Assembly: GCA_008729055.1 (NCBI GenBank)
Contig: SDUX01000004.1
Location: forward strand, 3,660,172-3,724,171
Source: Pyropia haitanensis
Taxonomy: Eukaryota > Rhodophyta > Bangiophyceae > Bangiales > Bangiaceae
DNA: 64,000 bases
Direction: 5' to 3'
Under the pieces are notes generated by a model. That model was given only the letters and a program-made list of their open reading frames with translations. It was not told where the DNA came from and did not search any database. Of this stretch, positions 10,963-21,415 are shown piece after piece. A program made the position numbers and the translations under genes. How positions within the stretch are numbered: the stretch's first letter is position 1; every line of letters begins with the position of its first letter.

Positions 10963-12984
10963 CTAGTCATCAACGCCCTCCCCCTCACCCCCGTTGGCTG
11001 CTGCCGCCGCTGCCGCCGCCGCGGCGGTCGCCTGGACGTAGTGCTCCCGCGGGGGTGGCCGCTCTGGCGACGCGTACAGGACGTCGTCCCACGGGTGGCG
11101 GTACAGCGGCTGCTTCATCCGCCGCTGGTCGAGCGCGTGGCCGACGAGGCCGATCGAGCGGCTGACCACAAAGATGCCGTTGAGGGCGCCCAGCTCGAGC
11201 ACCTCGTCCACCTCGGCGGCGGAAAACTGGTCCGCAGTCATGAGCATGTCGACGAAAAGGGCGCCGATGCAGCCGTCAATGTTGAGCACCAGGTTGCTCG
11301 CCTTGGTCAGCGTGTACGCCTCGACGCTCTTGGCGTAGGCGAGCACGTGGGTGGATGGGAACGCGTCGGCGGCGTAGCGGGAGAGCAGCTCCACCCGCTT
11401 GTCCCGGTTCTCCGCCGTCTTGATGCGGTGGCCAATGCCCTCGACGCGGCGGCCACACTTTTTGAGGCCCTCGACAAACTCGTCGGGCGGCACGCCCCGC
11501 TCCTGCGCGTCCTTAAACGCAATCGCCGCCGCGTCGACAGCGCCGCCAAAGCGGGGGCCAATCGTCAGCAGCCCCGAGCACAGCGACGAGATGAGGTCCT
11601 TGCCCGCCCGCGCCGCCACGATCGTGTTGTGCGCGCCCGACACGCACGGGCCGTGGTCGGCGGCGGTGACGAGCACCAGCTCGATGAAGCGGGACGCCCA
11701 CGGCGGGAGGAGCTTCTTGAACCAGAGCAGCGACAGCGCGTCACCGACGCCGTACGAGGGCGTCATCAGCTCCGACAGGGGCACGGACGCGTAGGTGGGC
11801 TCCTCCCCCCGGTCGTCCGAGATGGTGCACACAATGTTGGTCGTCTTGCGCACCGCCCCCGACCGCAACGCCGACGGGTAGTCGGCGGGGAGCGGCCGCG
11901 GCGCCACCGCCGCGTCGGCCGCGTCCTTGTCCCCCACGACGCCCGCGGCCTGGAGCTTTGCGTACGCCCCCGCGATGGCGTCGGCAAAGCCCTCAAACGA
12001 GGCCGGCACGGTCGCGCCCGCCGACCGCAGGGCGGCGAGCTTGGTCGACGCCGACCCGTCGCGCGCGCTGCCGCCGCCGTCCGCGTCGTTGGCAGAGGTG
12101 GACTTGGCGCCCGCGTGGCCAAACTGCACCTCCGCGGCGTTGAACCAGGGCGCGCACGTGCCCGACACCCACGCGACGAGGGGCTTGGTGATGGACCCGG
12201 ACGCGAGCTCGTCCGCAATCAGGTACTCGTCGTCGCCGCCGAGCTCGCCAAGCACCACAATCAACTTGACCTGCGGCAGCGCCTGGAAGCGGCGCACGTG
12301 GTCCGCGAGCGTCGTGCCCGGGTACGCGTCGCCGCCGACGGCGATGCCCTCAAACAGGCCGTCGGTGGTGCGCGCGAGCACGTTGTACATCTCGTTGGAG
12401 AGCCCCCCGGACTTGGACACAAAGCCGACGCTCCCCGGCCGGTGGAGCTTGCACGCGACAATGTTGTCGACGGTGCCGGCCGCGTCGCCAATCTTAAACG
12501 CCCCCGCCTGGACGCCACCAACGGTGGCGGGCCCGATAATGGTCTTGCCCGCCGCCGCGGCCGCGGCGATCAGCATCTTGGTGTGGCGCTCCGGCACCCC
12601 CTCCGCGATGATCACGAGCGTGCGGATGGACGGCACCTGCACGGCGGTGAGGGTGGACGCGTACGCGGAGCGGTAGCTGGCAAAGTTGATAAACACGTCC
12701 GCGTCGGGTGCGGCCGCCGCCGCGGCGGCGGTGGTCGGGTAGACGGGCAGCGCCACCTCGGCGCTGCCAAAAAAGGCCTTGACAAAGCCCCCCGCCGGCG
12801 CGCCGGGCGTGATGACCGCCGCCACCGACGGCGCTGATCGGCGGCACACATAGTCAAAGTCCAGCATCCGCTGCACGGACGCGGCCTTGTAGTTGTAAAA
12901 GAGCGCGCGGGTGGTGGGGGAGAAGAGCGTCGCGCCGCCGCTGCCGCCGGCGGCCGCCGCCGCGGCGGGGGGCGGGGGAGCCAT
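10963..12984 (-). CDS. ACLB: ATP-citrate lyase, B (C-terminal) subunit
   Basis: ACLB pairs with ACLA in plants and algae to form cytosolic ATP-citrate lyase. The enzyme converts citrate, CoA and ATP to acetyl-CoA and oxaloacetate. The 673-residue product follows plant ACLB (about 608 aa) almost end to end: TRALFYNYKAASVQRMLDFD, ADVFINFASYRSAYAS, IIGPATVGGVQAGAFKIGD, SVGFVSKSGGLSNEMYN. The phosphohistidine loop VQFGHAGAK lies at about residue 290. The citrate-synthase-like half carries TISDDRGEEP, DHGPCVSGAHNTIVAARAGK, GIGHRIK and KQPLYRHPWDDVLY. Extra length comes from Ala/Gly-rich ends. The frame is open to 13032 but starts there with TTG. The ATG at 12984 in GGCCATGGCT is the likely start, about 15 codons before the conserved region. 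The gene is divergent from the aminotransferase and convergent with the ASCC2-like gene. Confidence 0.96.
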   Translation of the reverse strand: MAPPPPAAAAAAGGSGGATLFSPTTRALFYNYKAASVQRMLDFDYVCRRSAPSVAAVITPGAPAGGFVKAFFGSAEVALPVYPTTAAAAAAAPDADVFINFASYRSAYASTLTAVQVPSIRTLVIIAEGVPERHTKMLIAAAAAAGKTIIGPATVGGVQAGAFKIGDAAGTVDNIVACKLHRPGSVGFVSKSGGLSNEMYNVLARTTDGLFEGIAVGGDAYPGTTLADHVRRFQALPQVKLIVVLGELGGDDEYLIADELASGSITKPLVAWVSGTCAPWFNAAEVQFGHAGAKSTSANDADGGGSARDGSASTKLAALRSAGATVPASFEGFADAIAGAYAKLQAAGVVGDKDAADAAVAPRPLPADYPSALRSGAVRKTTNIVCTISDDRGEEPTYASVPLSELMTPSYGVGDALSLLWFKKLLPPWASRFIELVLVTAADHGPCVSGAHNTIVAARAGKDLISSLCSGLLTIGPRFGGAVDAAAIAFKDAQERGVPPDEFVEGLKKCGRRVEGIGHRIKTAENRDKRVELLSRYAADAFPSTHVLAYAKSVEAYTLTKASNLVLNIDGCIGALFVDMLMTADQFSAAEVDEVLELGALNGIFVVSRSIGLVGHALDQRRMKQPLYRHPWDDVLYASPERPPPREHYVQATAAAAAAAAAANGGEGEGVDD

Positions 12985-13587
12985 GGCCGCGACACCGACA
13001 ACAGCCGCGGGCCCGAAAAATATAGACGCCAAGGATCAGACGAGACAGAGGCGCACGACTGTTGGACCGCAGCCAAGCAGGGAAGAGGAGGAGGCGGGAG
13101 GGGAACGCTTACTTGACAGCCCCGTCCGACCGGGTATCGCCGCTCACAACAAGGAGATGCCGCTCAAAACGTCTAGCTCGTTGGTCGACTGTGATCCGCC
13201 CGCGTCCTGTCGCACGTGGCAAGTACTACTGTCAGTCCACGGTGCTGAAAGCTAAGGCTTCGAACAGAGCAGACAAATCTCTCGGTCCTCACCCTCCCTC
13301 TTTGTGTGCTCGCCGACGCAAAGACGCGTCTCCTTCGCCACCAAGACGCACTCGCTCGGGCGCCTTCCCGGTCGGCTCCCTCTTCTTCCGTGCGCCGACA
13401 AGCGACTGACTTGCCTCTCACCATAACCCACGTGATTGCGGCCCTGCCTGTTCGGCTTCCCTATGTGGTCGCGCCTCTCCACCCGCACCGCCTCCGCCGC
13501 CGCTGCTGCTGCCGCCGCCGCCCCCCCCCCCTCCGCCCCCCCCCTCCGTCCCCCCTTTCCCCGGTGCGCCGGCGGTGGGCGGGCAGC
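12985..13587. promoter_or_regulatory. Shared upstream region of ACLB (-) and aminotransferase (+)
   Basis: About 600 bp separate the two divergent start codons. On the minus strand CTATATTTTT (13016-13025) is a TATA-like element about 35 bases before the ACLB ATG. The middle (13040-13440) has clearly lower GC than the flanking genes, which fits a bidirectional promoter. The right end becomes C-rich and may already code for a transit peptide of the aminotransferase. Confidence 0.5.
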
Positions 13588-13884
13588 ATGGCACCCCCCC
13601 GGGGGTTTGTGCTCCCCCCCCCCACGCCACGGGTGTCCCCCCTCCTCGCGCCGACGGTGTGGCTCGAGTTCACGCCCCTCGCCGCCGCCGTCGGCGCCAT
13701 CAACCTCGGCCAGGGCGCGCCGTCGTGGCCGCCGCCGCCATTTGTCACGGCCGCCGCGGTGGCGGCCGCGCGGGAGCCCCGCGTCGCCCAGTACGCGCCG
13801 CCGCGCGGCACGGGGGTGCTCCTCGACGCCCTCGGCGCGGCCTACACCCCGACGCTCGGCGCGGCCGTGTCGGGCGTGCCGCCA

Positions 13885-13921
<37 letters not shown>

Positions 13922-15180
13922 TTGGCCGCGAGAACCTCGTCGTGACGGTCGGCGCCACGCAAGCGGTGCAGCTGGTGTTGGCCGCGTTTGTGCCCCCCGG
14001 GGGGGAGGTGCTGCTGATCGACCCGGCGTTTGATGTGTACGACGGGGCGGTGGCCATGGCGGGCGGGGTGACCCGCCGGGTTGCGCTGCGGCCGGTGCGG
14101 CCGCCTGGGGGGGGCGGCCCCGGCGGCCGCCGCCTGCCGGCATCGTCCCGCGAGTTTGGGCTGGACATGGCCGAGCTGCGCTCCGCCCTCAGCCCGCGCA
14201 CGGCGGTGGTCATCCTCAACACGCCGCACAACCCGACGGGCAAGGTGTTCACCGCGGACGAGCTGCGTGCGATTGCGGCCGCGATTGACGAGGCCGCCCC
14301 GTCGGCGGTCGTGTGTGCCGACGAGGTGTACGAGCACCTGACGTTTGAGCCGGACCTCCCCCACACCTCCTTTGCGACCGTCTCCCCGTCGGCGGGCGCG
14401 CGGTGCGTGACCGTCTCGTCGGCGGGCAAGACGTTTTCCGCGACGGGCTGGAAGGTTGGCTGGACCATCGCGCCCGCCGCGCTCAGCGCCCGCATCGCGG
14501 CGGTGCAGCAGTACGCGGTCTTCTCGGCGGCGCACCCCGCGCAGGCGGCGGTCGCCGCCGCGCTGCGCGCCGCGGCCGCCCCGTACGGTGGCTATCCGAC
14601 CTACTACGCCGCCCTCGCGGCCGACTACCGCACCAAGCGGGACGCGCTCGTCGTGGCGCTCACCGCGGCGGGGCTCTCGCCGGTCGTGCCCGACGGCGCG
14701 TTTTTTGTCATTGCCGACGGCGCCGCCGCGGCGGTGGCGGGCGCACCGCGCGGTGGGGGGCTCCACCCGGCGGTGGCGGCGCTGGCCGACGGCGCCGCCG
14801 GCGGGCGCGTGTCGGTGGCGCCAGGCACGGAGGGCCGGCGTGACTACCAGGCGGCGCGGCAGCTGACGCTCGGTGGCGTCGCGGCCATTCCCGTGTCGGC
14901 GTTTGGGGGGGGGGCGCCCGCGGCGGCCGCGGCGGGGGTTGGCGGCGGCGAGGTGTCCAGCCTGGTGGGCGACGGCGGCCCGGATGGAGGGGCGGCCGCC
15001 GGCGAGGCGGGGGGGGATGGGGGCGCGCCGCCGGTGCCCGTGCGCTTTGCGTTTTGTCACCCGGATGAGGTGCTGGCCGAGGCGGGGCGGCGGCTGGCCG
15101 CGGGCGCCGCGGCGGGGTGGAGCATCGAGGACGGGGCGTGGGGGAAGAAGAAGGCGCCCGCGGAGGAAGGGGGGGCGTAG
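13588..15180 (+). CDS. Class I/II aminotransferase, kynurenine aminotransferase-like
   Basis: A 530-residue PLP enzyme of fold type I. Motifs in order: INLGQGAPSWPPP near the N-terminus, VTVGATQAVQLVLAAF, VVILNTPHNPTGKVF, VCADEVYEHLTFE, and SSAGKTFSATGWKVGW, in which Lys281 should carry the PLP. The end, VRFAFCHPDEVLAEAGRRL, matches the last helix of the family. The DEVYEHLTFE and SAGKTFSATGWKVGW blocks are those of kynurenine-oxoglutarate transaminase/cysteine-S-conjugate beta-lyase (glutamine transaminase K). These enzymes act on kynurenine, glutamine or methionine with 2-oxo acids. Gly-rich and Ala/Gly-rich inserts at about 100 and 430-490 are unusual. The ATG at 13588 is the first in frame. 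A presequence-like peptide in another frame starts at 13463 (see findings), so the true start may be upstream and the protein organellar. Confidence 0.88.
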
Positions 15181-16164
15181 CACGGGAGGGCGCCGCCGTG
15201 CGGACGGGCGTTGGGCGGTTTGAGGGGGCTGGTACCGCCTCACCTGTACGGGAGGGTGAGTCGTGGCGAGCGGCTGCCTCAGAGTAGCCGGCTGCTGCCG
15301 CGATGGAGAGGGGGCTCGCACCGCTGTTGTATGGGGAGCACCCGTCCCCGGCCGAGCGACCGGCGCCTCAGAGGACGGTGGCGCGGCCGGCTGCCACCGT
15401 TCCTCCTTGCCGCCCTTTCGGGCAACCGTTTGAACGACGCTCCCCGCTGGTTCCCTGGGTGAGGTGGCGCGGGGCGGCGCGGCACGGCGCTGGGGCGGCG
15501 CGCCTGGGTGCGGCGAGCGACCGGGTGGTGCGGACCGCCGATGCGGTGTCCTTTTGTGTCGCGGTGCACCACTTGCAATGGTGAGGAGCTGCCATTCTCG
15601 ACGCCGCTTGGGGTGCGCCGAGGCGGCGTGCGAGGCGGTTCGCGGCGACGCGGGGGGCGTCTGCTTGTGTCGGGCGGTCGATGGGGACGGCCGCCACCGT
15701 GTGCAGGGAGGGTGGGCGTTGCCGGCCAGCTGGTCGACGCTGCCTGTGCTGTGCGTGCTTGCGCATGCTCCGACCTTGCTGGGAGGGGAACGGGGCCGAG
15801 AGGGGTAGGGGGTAGGGGAAGGTGGCGGGCGACAGCACCTCGGCCATGCTTTTTCTCCGGCGCAGTGGCGGCGGCGGTGGCTGCTGCCGCTGGCATCGAG
15901 CGACTTGTCACGCCCTTGTTTGGTGTGGGTGCAGGTGACGACGTTGCGGCCGCCGTCGTCGTCGCCGTCGCCACTGCCACCGCTGCCACTGCCACTGCCG
16001 TCGCCGCCACTGCCAGTGCCGCCGCCACCATTGCCACCGCCGCCATCGCCGCTGCCGCCACCGCTGCGACTGCCACAACCACAACCACCGCCGCGCTCTG
16101 TACACTCGTTCCCCGGTTGTCGCTTCAGCAGCCGCCCCATGAGTAGACGCCTTGTCCCCCCCCC
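15181..16164. other. Spacer with imprecise GCC/ACT triplet tract
   Basis: Non-coding spacer between the aminotransferase and the convergent zinc-finger gene. Positions about 15945-16095 form an impure triplet repeat (GCC, ACT, GTC and related codons). No supported gene is seen on either strand. Confidence 0.5.
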
Positions 16165-16830
16165 TCACCTTATCTTCCCCCCCCCCCAGCTCCCCGCTGG
16201 TGGGTCACCCCCCCCCCCCCCCTCCCCCTCCTCGACCAGCCACGCGGCGAGCGCGCCCGTCCCCCCACACCGCCCACACCGGGCGTCCCCCCCCCCCCAC
16301 ACACCGCACAGACGCACGAGCGGGTGACCGTTGAGCACACCAGCCGGTCGCCAATACTCATCCGGCCGGTGCCCGCGCACGCGGGGCACGCCGCCGTGCC
16401 GCCGCCGCGGCACGCGGGGCAGCGCACGGGGGGGGCCCGCGCCGCACGCGCGGCGGCCAGCCGCCAGCCGAGGACCAGCGACCGCCGGTCCGCCGCGGCG
16501 GCGCGGGTGGTATCCTTTGGGGGGGCGGGGGCGGGGGCGGAGGTGGCGGGGGGGAGGAGGGGGGGGGGGGGGGGTGGGGGGGGACGAGCCCGCCCCGGCG
16601 GCCGCCCGCCAGCCGCCCTTGCTCGCCGGCAGTGCCGGCCGCCGTGTCGGCGGGCGGCGAGCGGCGGCACCGACGGGGGGGCGGCGGCCGCCGACGTGAC
16701 GCAACCGGCTCGACGGACGCGGCCACCCCACCCCGACGGCGGCGGCAGCGCCGGCCACGACAAACGCCGGCGGCCATGGCGCCGCCGTGGCGGCACCGCC
16801 GGGCCGGCCGCCGCGGCTGCCGCCGGCCAT
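16165..16830 (-). CDS. DnaJ-type CXXCXGXG zinc-finger protein, probably plastid-targeted, frame-broken
   Basis: Read across two frames, the C-terminal part carries four CxxC pairs of the DnaJ cysteine-rich type: RCPACRGGGTAACPACAGTG, then CVCAVCGGGG, then RCGRCGGTGALAAWLVEE. Such small J-domain-less proteins (BSD2, LQY1, PSA2 and relatives) assist protein assembly or redox repair in plastids. The third and fourth CxxC are joined only if the C run at 16287-16298 (12 C on the plus strand) changes by one base. The final frame stops with TGA at 16165-16167. The start is uncertain. I use the ATG at 16830 (MAGGSRGGRPGG), which gives an Arg/Ala-rich leader with a hydrophobic stretch AFVVAGAAAAVGVGW. 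A second frame change in the G-rich stretch at 16551-16590 is then needed to reach RSLVLGWRLAAARAAR before the zinc finger. The zinc-finger call is firm; the start and organelle are inference. Confidence 0.6.
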   Translation of the reverse strand: MAGGSRGGRPGGAATAAPWPPAFVVAGAAAAVGVGWPRPSSRLRHVGGRRPPVGAAARRPPTRRPALPASKGGWRAAAGAGSSPPTPPPPPPPPRHLRPRPRPPKGYHPRRRGGPAVAGPRLAAGRRACGAGPPRALPRVPRRRHGGVPRVRGHRPDEYWRPAGVLNGHPLVRLCGVWGGGDARCGRCGGTGALAAWLVEEGEGGGGGDPPAGSWGGGKIR

Positions 16831-17610
16831 GACGCCCGCGGCGAACGGCGGAGGGCGGCACCAGCACCGGCACCGACACCGACACCGACACTGGCGGCGG
16901 CCGCGGCGAGCGCAGACGGGGTACAGAGGGGGGGAGGAGAGGGATGCGCAGCCCGCACGGGTGTGTCACGAGGGCCAGAGGTGAGCGGCAGCGCCAGGGA
17001 GCAAGCCCGCGGCGCTGCGCGCCGCGCGCTCCCGAGTCGGCGCTGCCGACCACCAGCAATGGCTGGACAAAAAAAAAAAAACGGGCGTCGCCGACAGGCA
17101 CGCCTGTCTTCGCGACCGTCACGTCCCCGCTGCCGCGCCGGGAGGGGGGACGAGTGGAAGCAGCGGTGCCCTGGACCGTAGCGCAGGGCGCAGCCGGGGA
17201 GCGCCACCGCGCACGTGACTGCTCATGAGGGGATGCCCGCCGTGCGTGGACCAAAGGAGTGAACAGTCCGTACTCTACGAGTACTCTTCACAAAGGACTG
17301 CACAAATGCGACGAAGCGTTGTTCAGTCCTTCTGCAGACGAAAAAACCTCTTGAAGCAAGTGCGACTTCTTTGGTCGAACACCGCAAAGTCGCGCTGAAG
17401 TCATGACCATGTGCCGACGTGTGACTGATCCCTCGACCGTGGTGCAAGCGCAATTCGTTGGACTGTGTCGGGGAGTGGCCACCGTTGGCACCCTCGCTGC
17501 CGCTGCCGCGGTGCTGGGCGGGCCTCCACACTCCGCGTCCGCGTCCCATCGCCCCGACGCCGCGCCCGTCCGCCCTCCCCGTCGCGACGCGCCCCCGCGG
17601 GTCCGACACC
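16831..17610. promoter_or_regulatory. Upstream region of CNOT10-like gene with three inverted repeats
   Basis: GC falls between about 17230 and 17460. Three inverted repeats cluster there: GTACTC/GAGTAC (17270-17275 and 17279-17284), AAGGACTG/CAGTCCTT (17293-17300 and 17324-17331) and GCGACTT/AAGTCGC (17362-17368 and 17387-17393). These could be operator-like elements or RNA hairpins in a 5' leader. A run of 12 A lies near 17070. No gene is supported in this stretch. Confidence 0.45.
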
Positions 17611-17732
17611 ATGGGCGACGCGGCCGCGTCTGCCGCGGCGGCGCGGCGCGCCTTTGCGGCGGGCGACCTGGAGCGGGCGCGGCGGCTACTCGCGGCGCTC
17701 CCGACCGCCCGCGGCGGTGGCGGTGGCGGCGG

Positions 17733-17798
<66 letters not shown>

Positions 17799-18099
17799 TG
17801 GTGGTGGCGGTGGCGGTGGCAGCGGCGGCTCGCCGTCGCGCGCCGCGGCGCAGGTGGCGTACAATGAGGCGGTGGTGGCGGCGCACGCGGCCGGGTCGGT
17901 GGCGGCGGCCGAGGCGGCGCTCCGCGCGGCGACCACCCGCCTGATCCCGCCCGCCGTGCGTGGTGGGGGGCGCGCGGGCGGGGGGCGCCGCCGGGGGGGG
18001 ACGCCGACGCGGATGGAGGGGGGGAGGGGGGCGCTGCGGCCGCCGCGGATCACGGGGGAGTCGCCGGCGGCGGCGGCGGGGGGGACCACGCCGCCGGCC

Positions 18100-18133
<34 letters not shown>

Positions 18134-18599
18134 CCGGGAGCGGGGTGGCCGCGGCGGCGGTGGTGGCGGCGGTGGCGGGCGGCGGGGCACCCCCCCCCCG
18201 CCCCCCCCCCTCCCCTCCCCCCCCCCGCCCTCGACGACGCGAGCGACTCGGACGGTGACGCGTCCGACGCGGAGGAGGAGGCGCTCGGCGCGCTGCTCGC
18301 CGCGTCGGGCGGCGTGCCCGTCTACAACGCCGCCGTCCTCGACGCGGGCCGCGGCCGCGTCGGCCGCGCCGCGCGCGCCCTCGACTACCTCCTCGGCCAC
18401 GTGGCGATCGTGCCCGACTGGCTCGCGCTCCGCGCCGCGACGGCGCGGCTCGACGTTGCCGTCCGGCGGGTGAGCGCGCTGCAGGGGTGCCCGGGGGCGG
18501 GTGTGCCGGGGGGGGGGGGGTGGGGGGGGGGGAGTGGGGGGGGGGGGGGCGGGGGGGGTGTCCCCCGCGGCCTTGTCGGCCGACGCGGCCGCGGCGGGG

Positions 18600-18670
<71 letters not shown>

Positions 18671-19288
18671 GGCGGTGGGGGGGGGGTGGCGGCGCTGGTG
18701 GCGCGGGAGGTGGACCGCGCGCGGGAGGTGCTGTCGATTGCCGAGCGCGTCGTTGCGCTGTGCTGCGCACCGCCGTCGTCGGCGGGGGGGGGGGGGCGGC
18801 TGGCAGTGGTGGGGGGGGGGTGGCGCCGGGGACAAGGCCGAGGGGGGGGGGGGGGTAGCCGCCGTGGCGGCCGCGGCGGCGGCGGCGGTGGTGGTGGCGG
18901 TGGCGGTGGCGGTGGCGGTGGCGGTGGCGGCGGCGGCACCGCGGCGGCGGATGGCCCCGTGTCGACGACGATTGCGGCCGTGTCGGCGAGCCTCAGCGAG
19001 GAGGAGGAGTACGCCGGCCTCGGCGAGATTGGGGTCGGCATGCTCCCCGATCCACCGCCGCCGGGCGGTGGTGGCGGTGGCGGCAGCAGCGGCGGCGGCA
19101 GCGGCGGCGGCAGCAGCAGCGGCGGTGGTGACCGCCCGTGGGGCGCCGTCGCCTGTGCGGGGGGGGCGGCGGGCCGCGCCGCCGCCGCCGCGGCGGGGCG
19201 GCAGCTGCTGCTGCCGCCGCCGCACTCGCCCGCCGCGGCGCGGGCGACGCTCGCCCTCTACCGCCGGCTGGTGGCGGGCTTGGGCGGC

Positions 19289-19338
<50 letters not shown>

Positions 19339-19538
19339 CGCGGGCGGGGGGGACGCGCCGCCGCCGCCGCCGCCGCCGCCGCCGGGCGGCCGCGGCGGCG
19401 GCGGCGCGGCGGCGCTGACGCCGCCGCTCGTCACCGCCATCGCGGTTGTCCGCGCGCACGCGGCGCTCGAGGCGGGCGCGCCCGCCGCGGCGGCCGCCGC
19501 GCTCGCCGCCGCCGCCACCGCGGCGACCGGCGGGGGCA

Positions 19539-19576
<38 letters not shown>

Positions 19577-20225
19577 GGTGGTGGCGGTGGTGGTGGTGGC
19601 GGCGGTGGTGGTGGTGGCGGCGGCGGCGGTGAGGTGCCCGCGGCGGTGCTGCACAACCTGGGCGTGGTGCACCACGTGCTCGGCCGGCGGGTGGGGGGGG
19701 GCGGGGCGTCCGAGCTGGCCATCCTCTACTACACCCGCGCGCTCGACGCGTGGGCGCGCGGCCTGCCGGGGGGGGGGCGGGAGGGGGGTGGGGGGGGGGG
19801 GAGGGCGCCGTGGCGGTGGTGGCGGCGGCGGCGGCAGCGGCGGCAGCGGCGGCGGCAGCGGCGGGAGCGGCGGCGGCGGCGGCGGCAGCGGCCGCGCCGG
19901 CGACGCGCCCCCCCGCGCGCGCCGCCGCTCCCGCCGTCTCTGGTCGTGCCGCCCGCCGGCCGGCGCGCCGCCGCGTCCGCCGCGGCGGCGGCCGCCGCGA
20001 CCGCCGTGGCGGCCGACACGCGCGCGCCGCTCGCGGCGCTCCTCCCCGCCGCGGCGGCCAACCGGGCGGCGGTCACCGCCGCCGCGCTCGGCGTACAGCT
20101 GCTGCTGGCGGGGCGGCCGGCGGCGGCGGCGCCGGTCCTCGCCGCCGCCCTCCGCGACGCGCCGCCCACCGCGCGGCCGCGGCTGTGGGTGCGCCTCGCC
20201 GAGGCGGGCGTCGCGACCGCGGTCA

Positions 20226-20275
<50 letters not shown>

Positions 20276-20767
20276 AGCGGCAGCGGCGGCAGTGACGCCG
20301 CCCCCGCCGCCGTGCTGTCGGTGCTGGTCGGCGCGGGGCCCGCCCGCCGCCACGTGGTTGGCGCCGAGGCGGCGGCGCCCGCGGCGGCGGGCGCCACGGC
20401 GGCGCCGCCGCTCAGCGCCGGTGCCACCCGCACCGCCCTCTTGCGCTACGCGTCCCTGTGTGCGGGCGCGGCGGTGGCGGGCCTCGACGCGCAGCCGCCG
20501 GCGGCCGACGCGGACGGCGCGGTGCGGACCGCCGCGCTGGCCATCATTGCCTATGCCGACGGCGGCGGCGGCGGCGGCGGCGGCGCGTCGGCCGCCGCGG
20601 CCGCCGTCGACGACGCCGCCGCCGCCGCCGCCGTCGACGCGTACGGCGCGCACGCGTTGCGCGTCGCGCGGTCGGCGGCGGCCGCGGCGGACGCGGCGAC
20701 CGCGGCGGTCGCGACCGCCGCGGCGGCGGTGACGGCGCCGCCCCCTCCCCCGCCGGCGGGCGCCACC

Positions 20768-20808
<41 letters not shown>

Positions 20809-21415
20809 CGCGCCGGCCGACCGGCCCGCGGCGGCGGCTGCCGAGGCGGCGCTCGCGCGGTGCCTCGCCGCGCACGCCGCGTCCGACGCGGCGGGCCGGG
20901 CGCTGCACCTGGCCGCCCTGTATGCCGCCGCGGCGGCGCTGCGGGGCGGCCGGCTGGGCGCGGCCGCCGCCGAGGCGGCGCCGCTCAGCCGGTCGCCGGC
21001 GGCCGCCACGGCTGCCGCCGCCCGCCTCGCCGCTGCCGCCGCCGCCGCCGCCGCGGGCGACGCCCCCACCGCCGTCGCGGGGATGCGCGCGGCGGTCGCC
21101 GCGGCGGCCGCCGCGGCGGCGGCGCCGCCATTGACCGCGTCGGCCGTGGCGGCGGGGGTGGCCGACGACGCCGCCGTTGGCGGTGACGACGCGCTGCGGG
21201 GGTTTGACGCGCAGCTCCGCTCGCTGGGCGTGTACGTGTGCTTGCGGGTGGGCGACCGGCGGGCCGCCGCGGCGTTGCTGCGGGGGGGGGGGGGGGGGAC
21301 GCGGTCGTCGCGGCGGTCACCAAGGTGGTCGCGCTGGCGGGGGGCGGGAGCGGGAGCGGGGGGGGGGGGGGGTGGAGGGGGGGGTGACTTGCCATCGGTG
21401 CAGGTGGCGGGTTGA
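17611..21415 (+). CDS. CNOT10: CNOT10-like TPR subunit of the CCR4-NOT deadenylase, frame-broken
   Basis: CNOT10 is a TPR scaffold that, with CNOT11, docks on the N-terminus of CNOT1 in the cytoplasmic deadenylase. The product is about 1,270 residues, against about 740-850 in plants and animals; the excess is Gly/Ala tracts. TPR-like segments follow CNOT10 order. An N-terminal TPR (AAARRAFAAGDLERARRLL, QVAYNEAVVAAHAAG) leads to GGVPVYNAAVLDAGRGRVGR with ALDYLLGHV. Then come AVLHNLGVVHHVLGRR...AILYYTRALDAWARG and the hallmark block ALGVQLLLAGRPAAAAPVL followed by PRLWVRLAEAGVAT, equivalent to the family's CGxQYLAxGKPLLAARCF...LLWLRLAE. Frame changes occur at C runs 18189-18228, in several G/GGC tracts (18500-18900), and at the G run 21289-21297, after which DAVVAAVTKVVALAGG is more protein-like. 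The ATG at 17611 (CACCATGGGC) opens the N-terminal TPR. The exact frame path and C-terminus are uncertain; the family call is good. Confidence 0.75.

Noticed and set aside
15945..16095. GCC/ACT triplet tract as a coding Ala/Thr repeat or CRISPR-like array
   Set aside because: Repeats are impure triplets without spacers and without flanking conserved protein; simple-sequence DNA.
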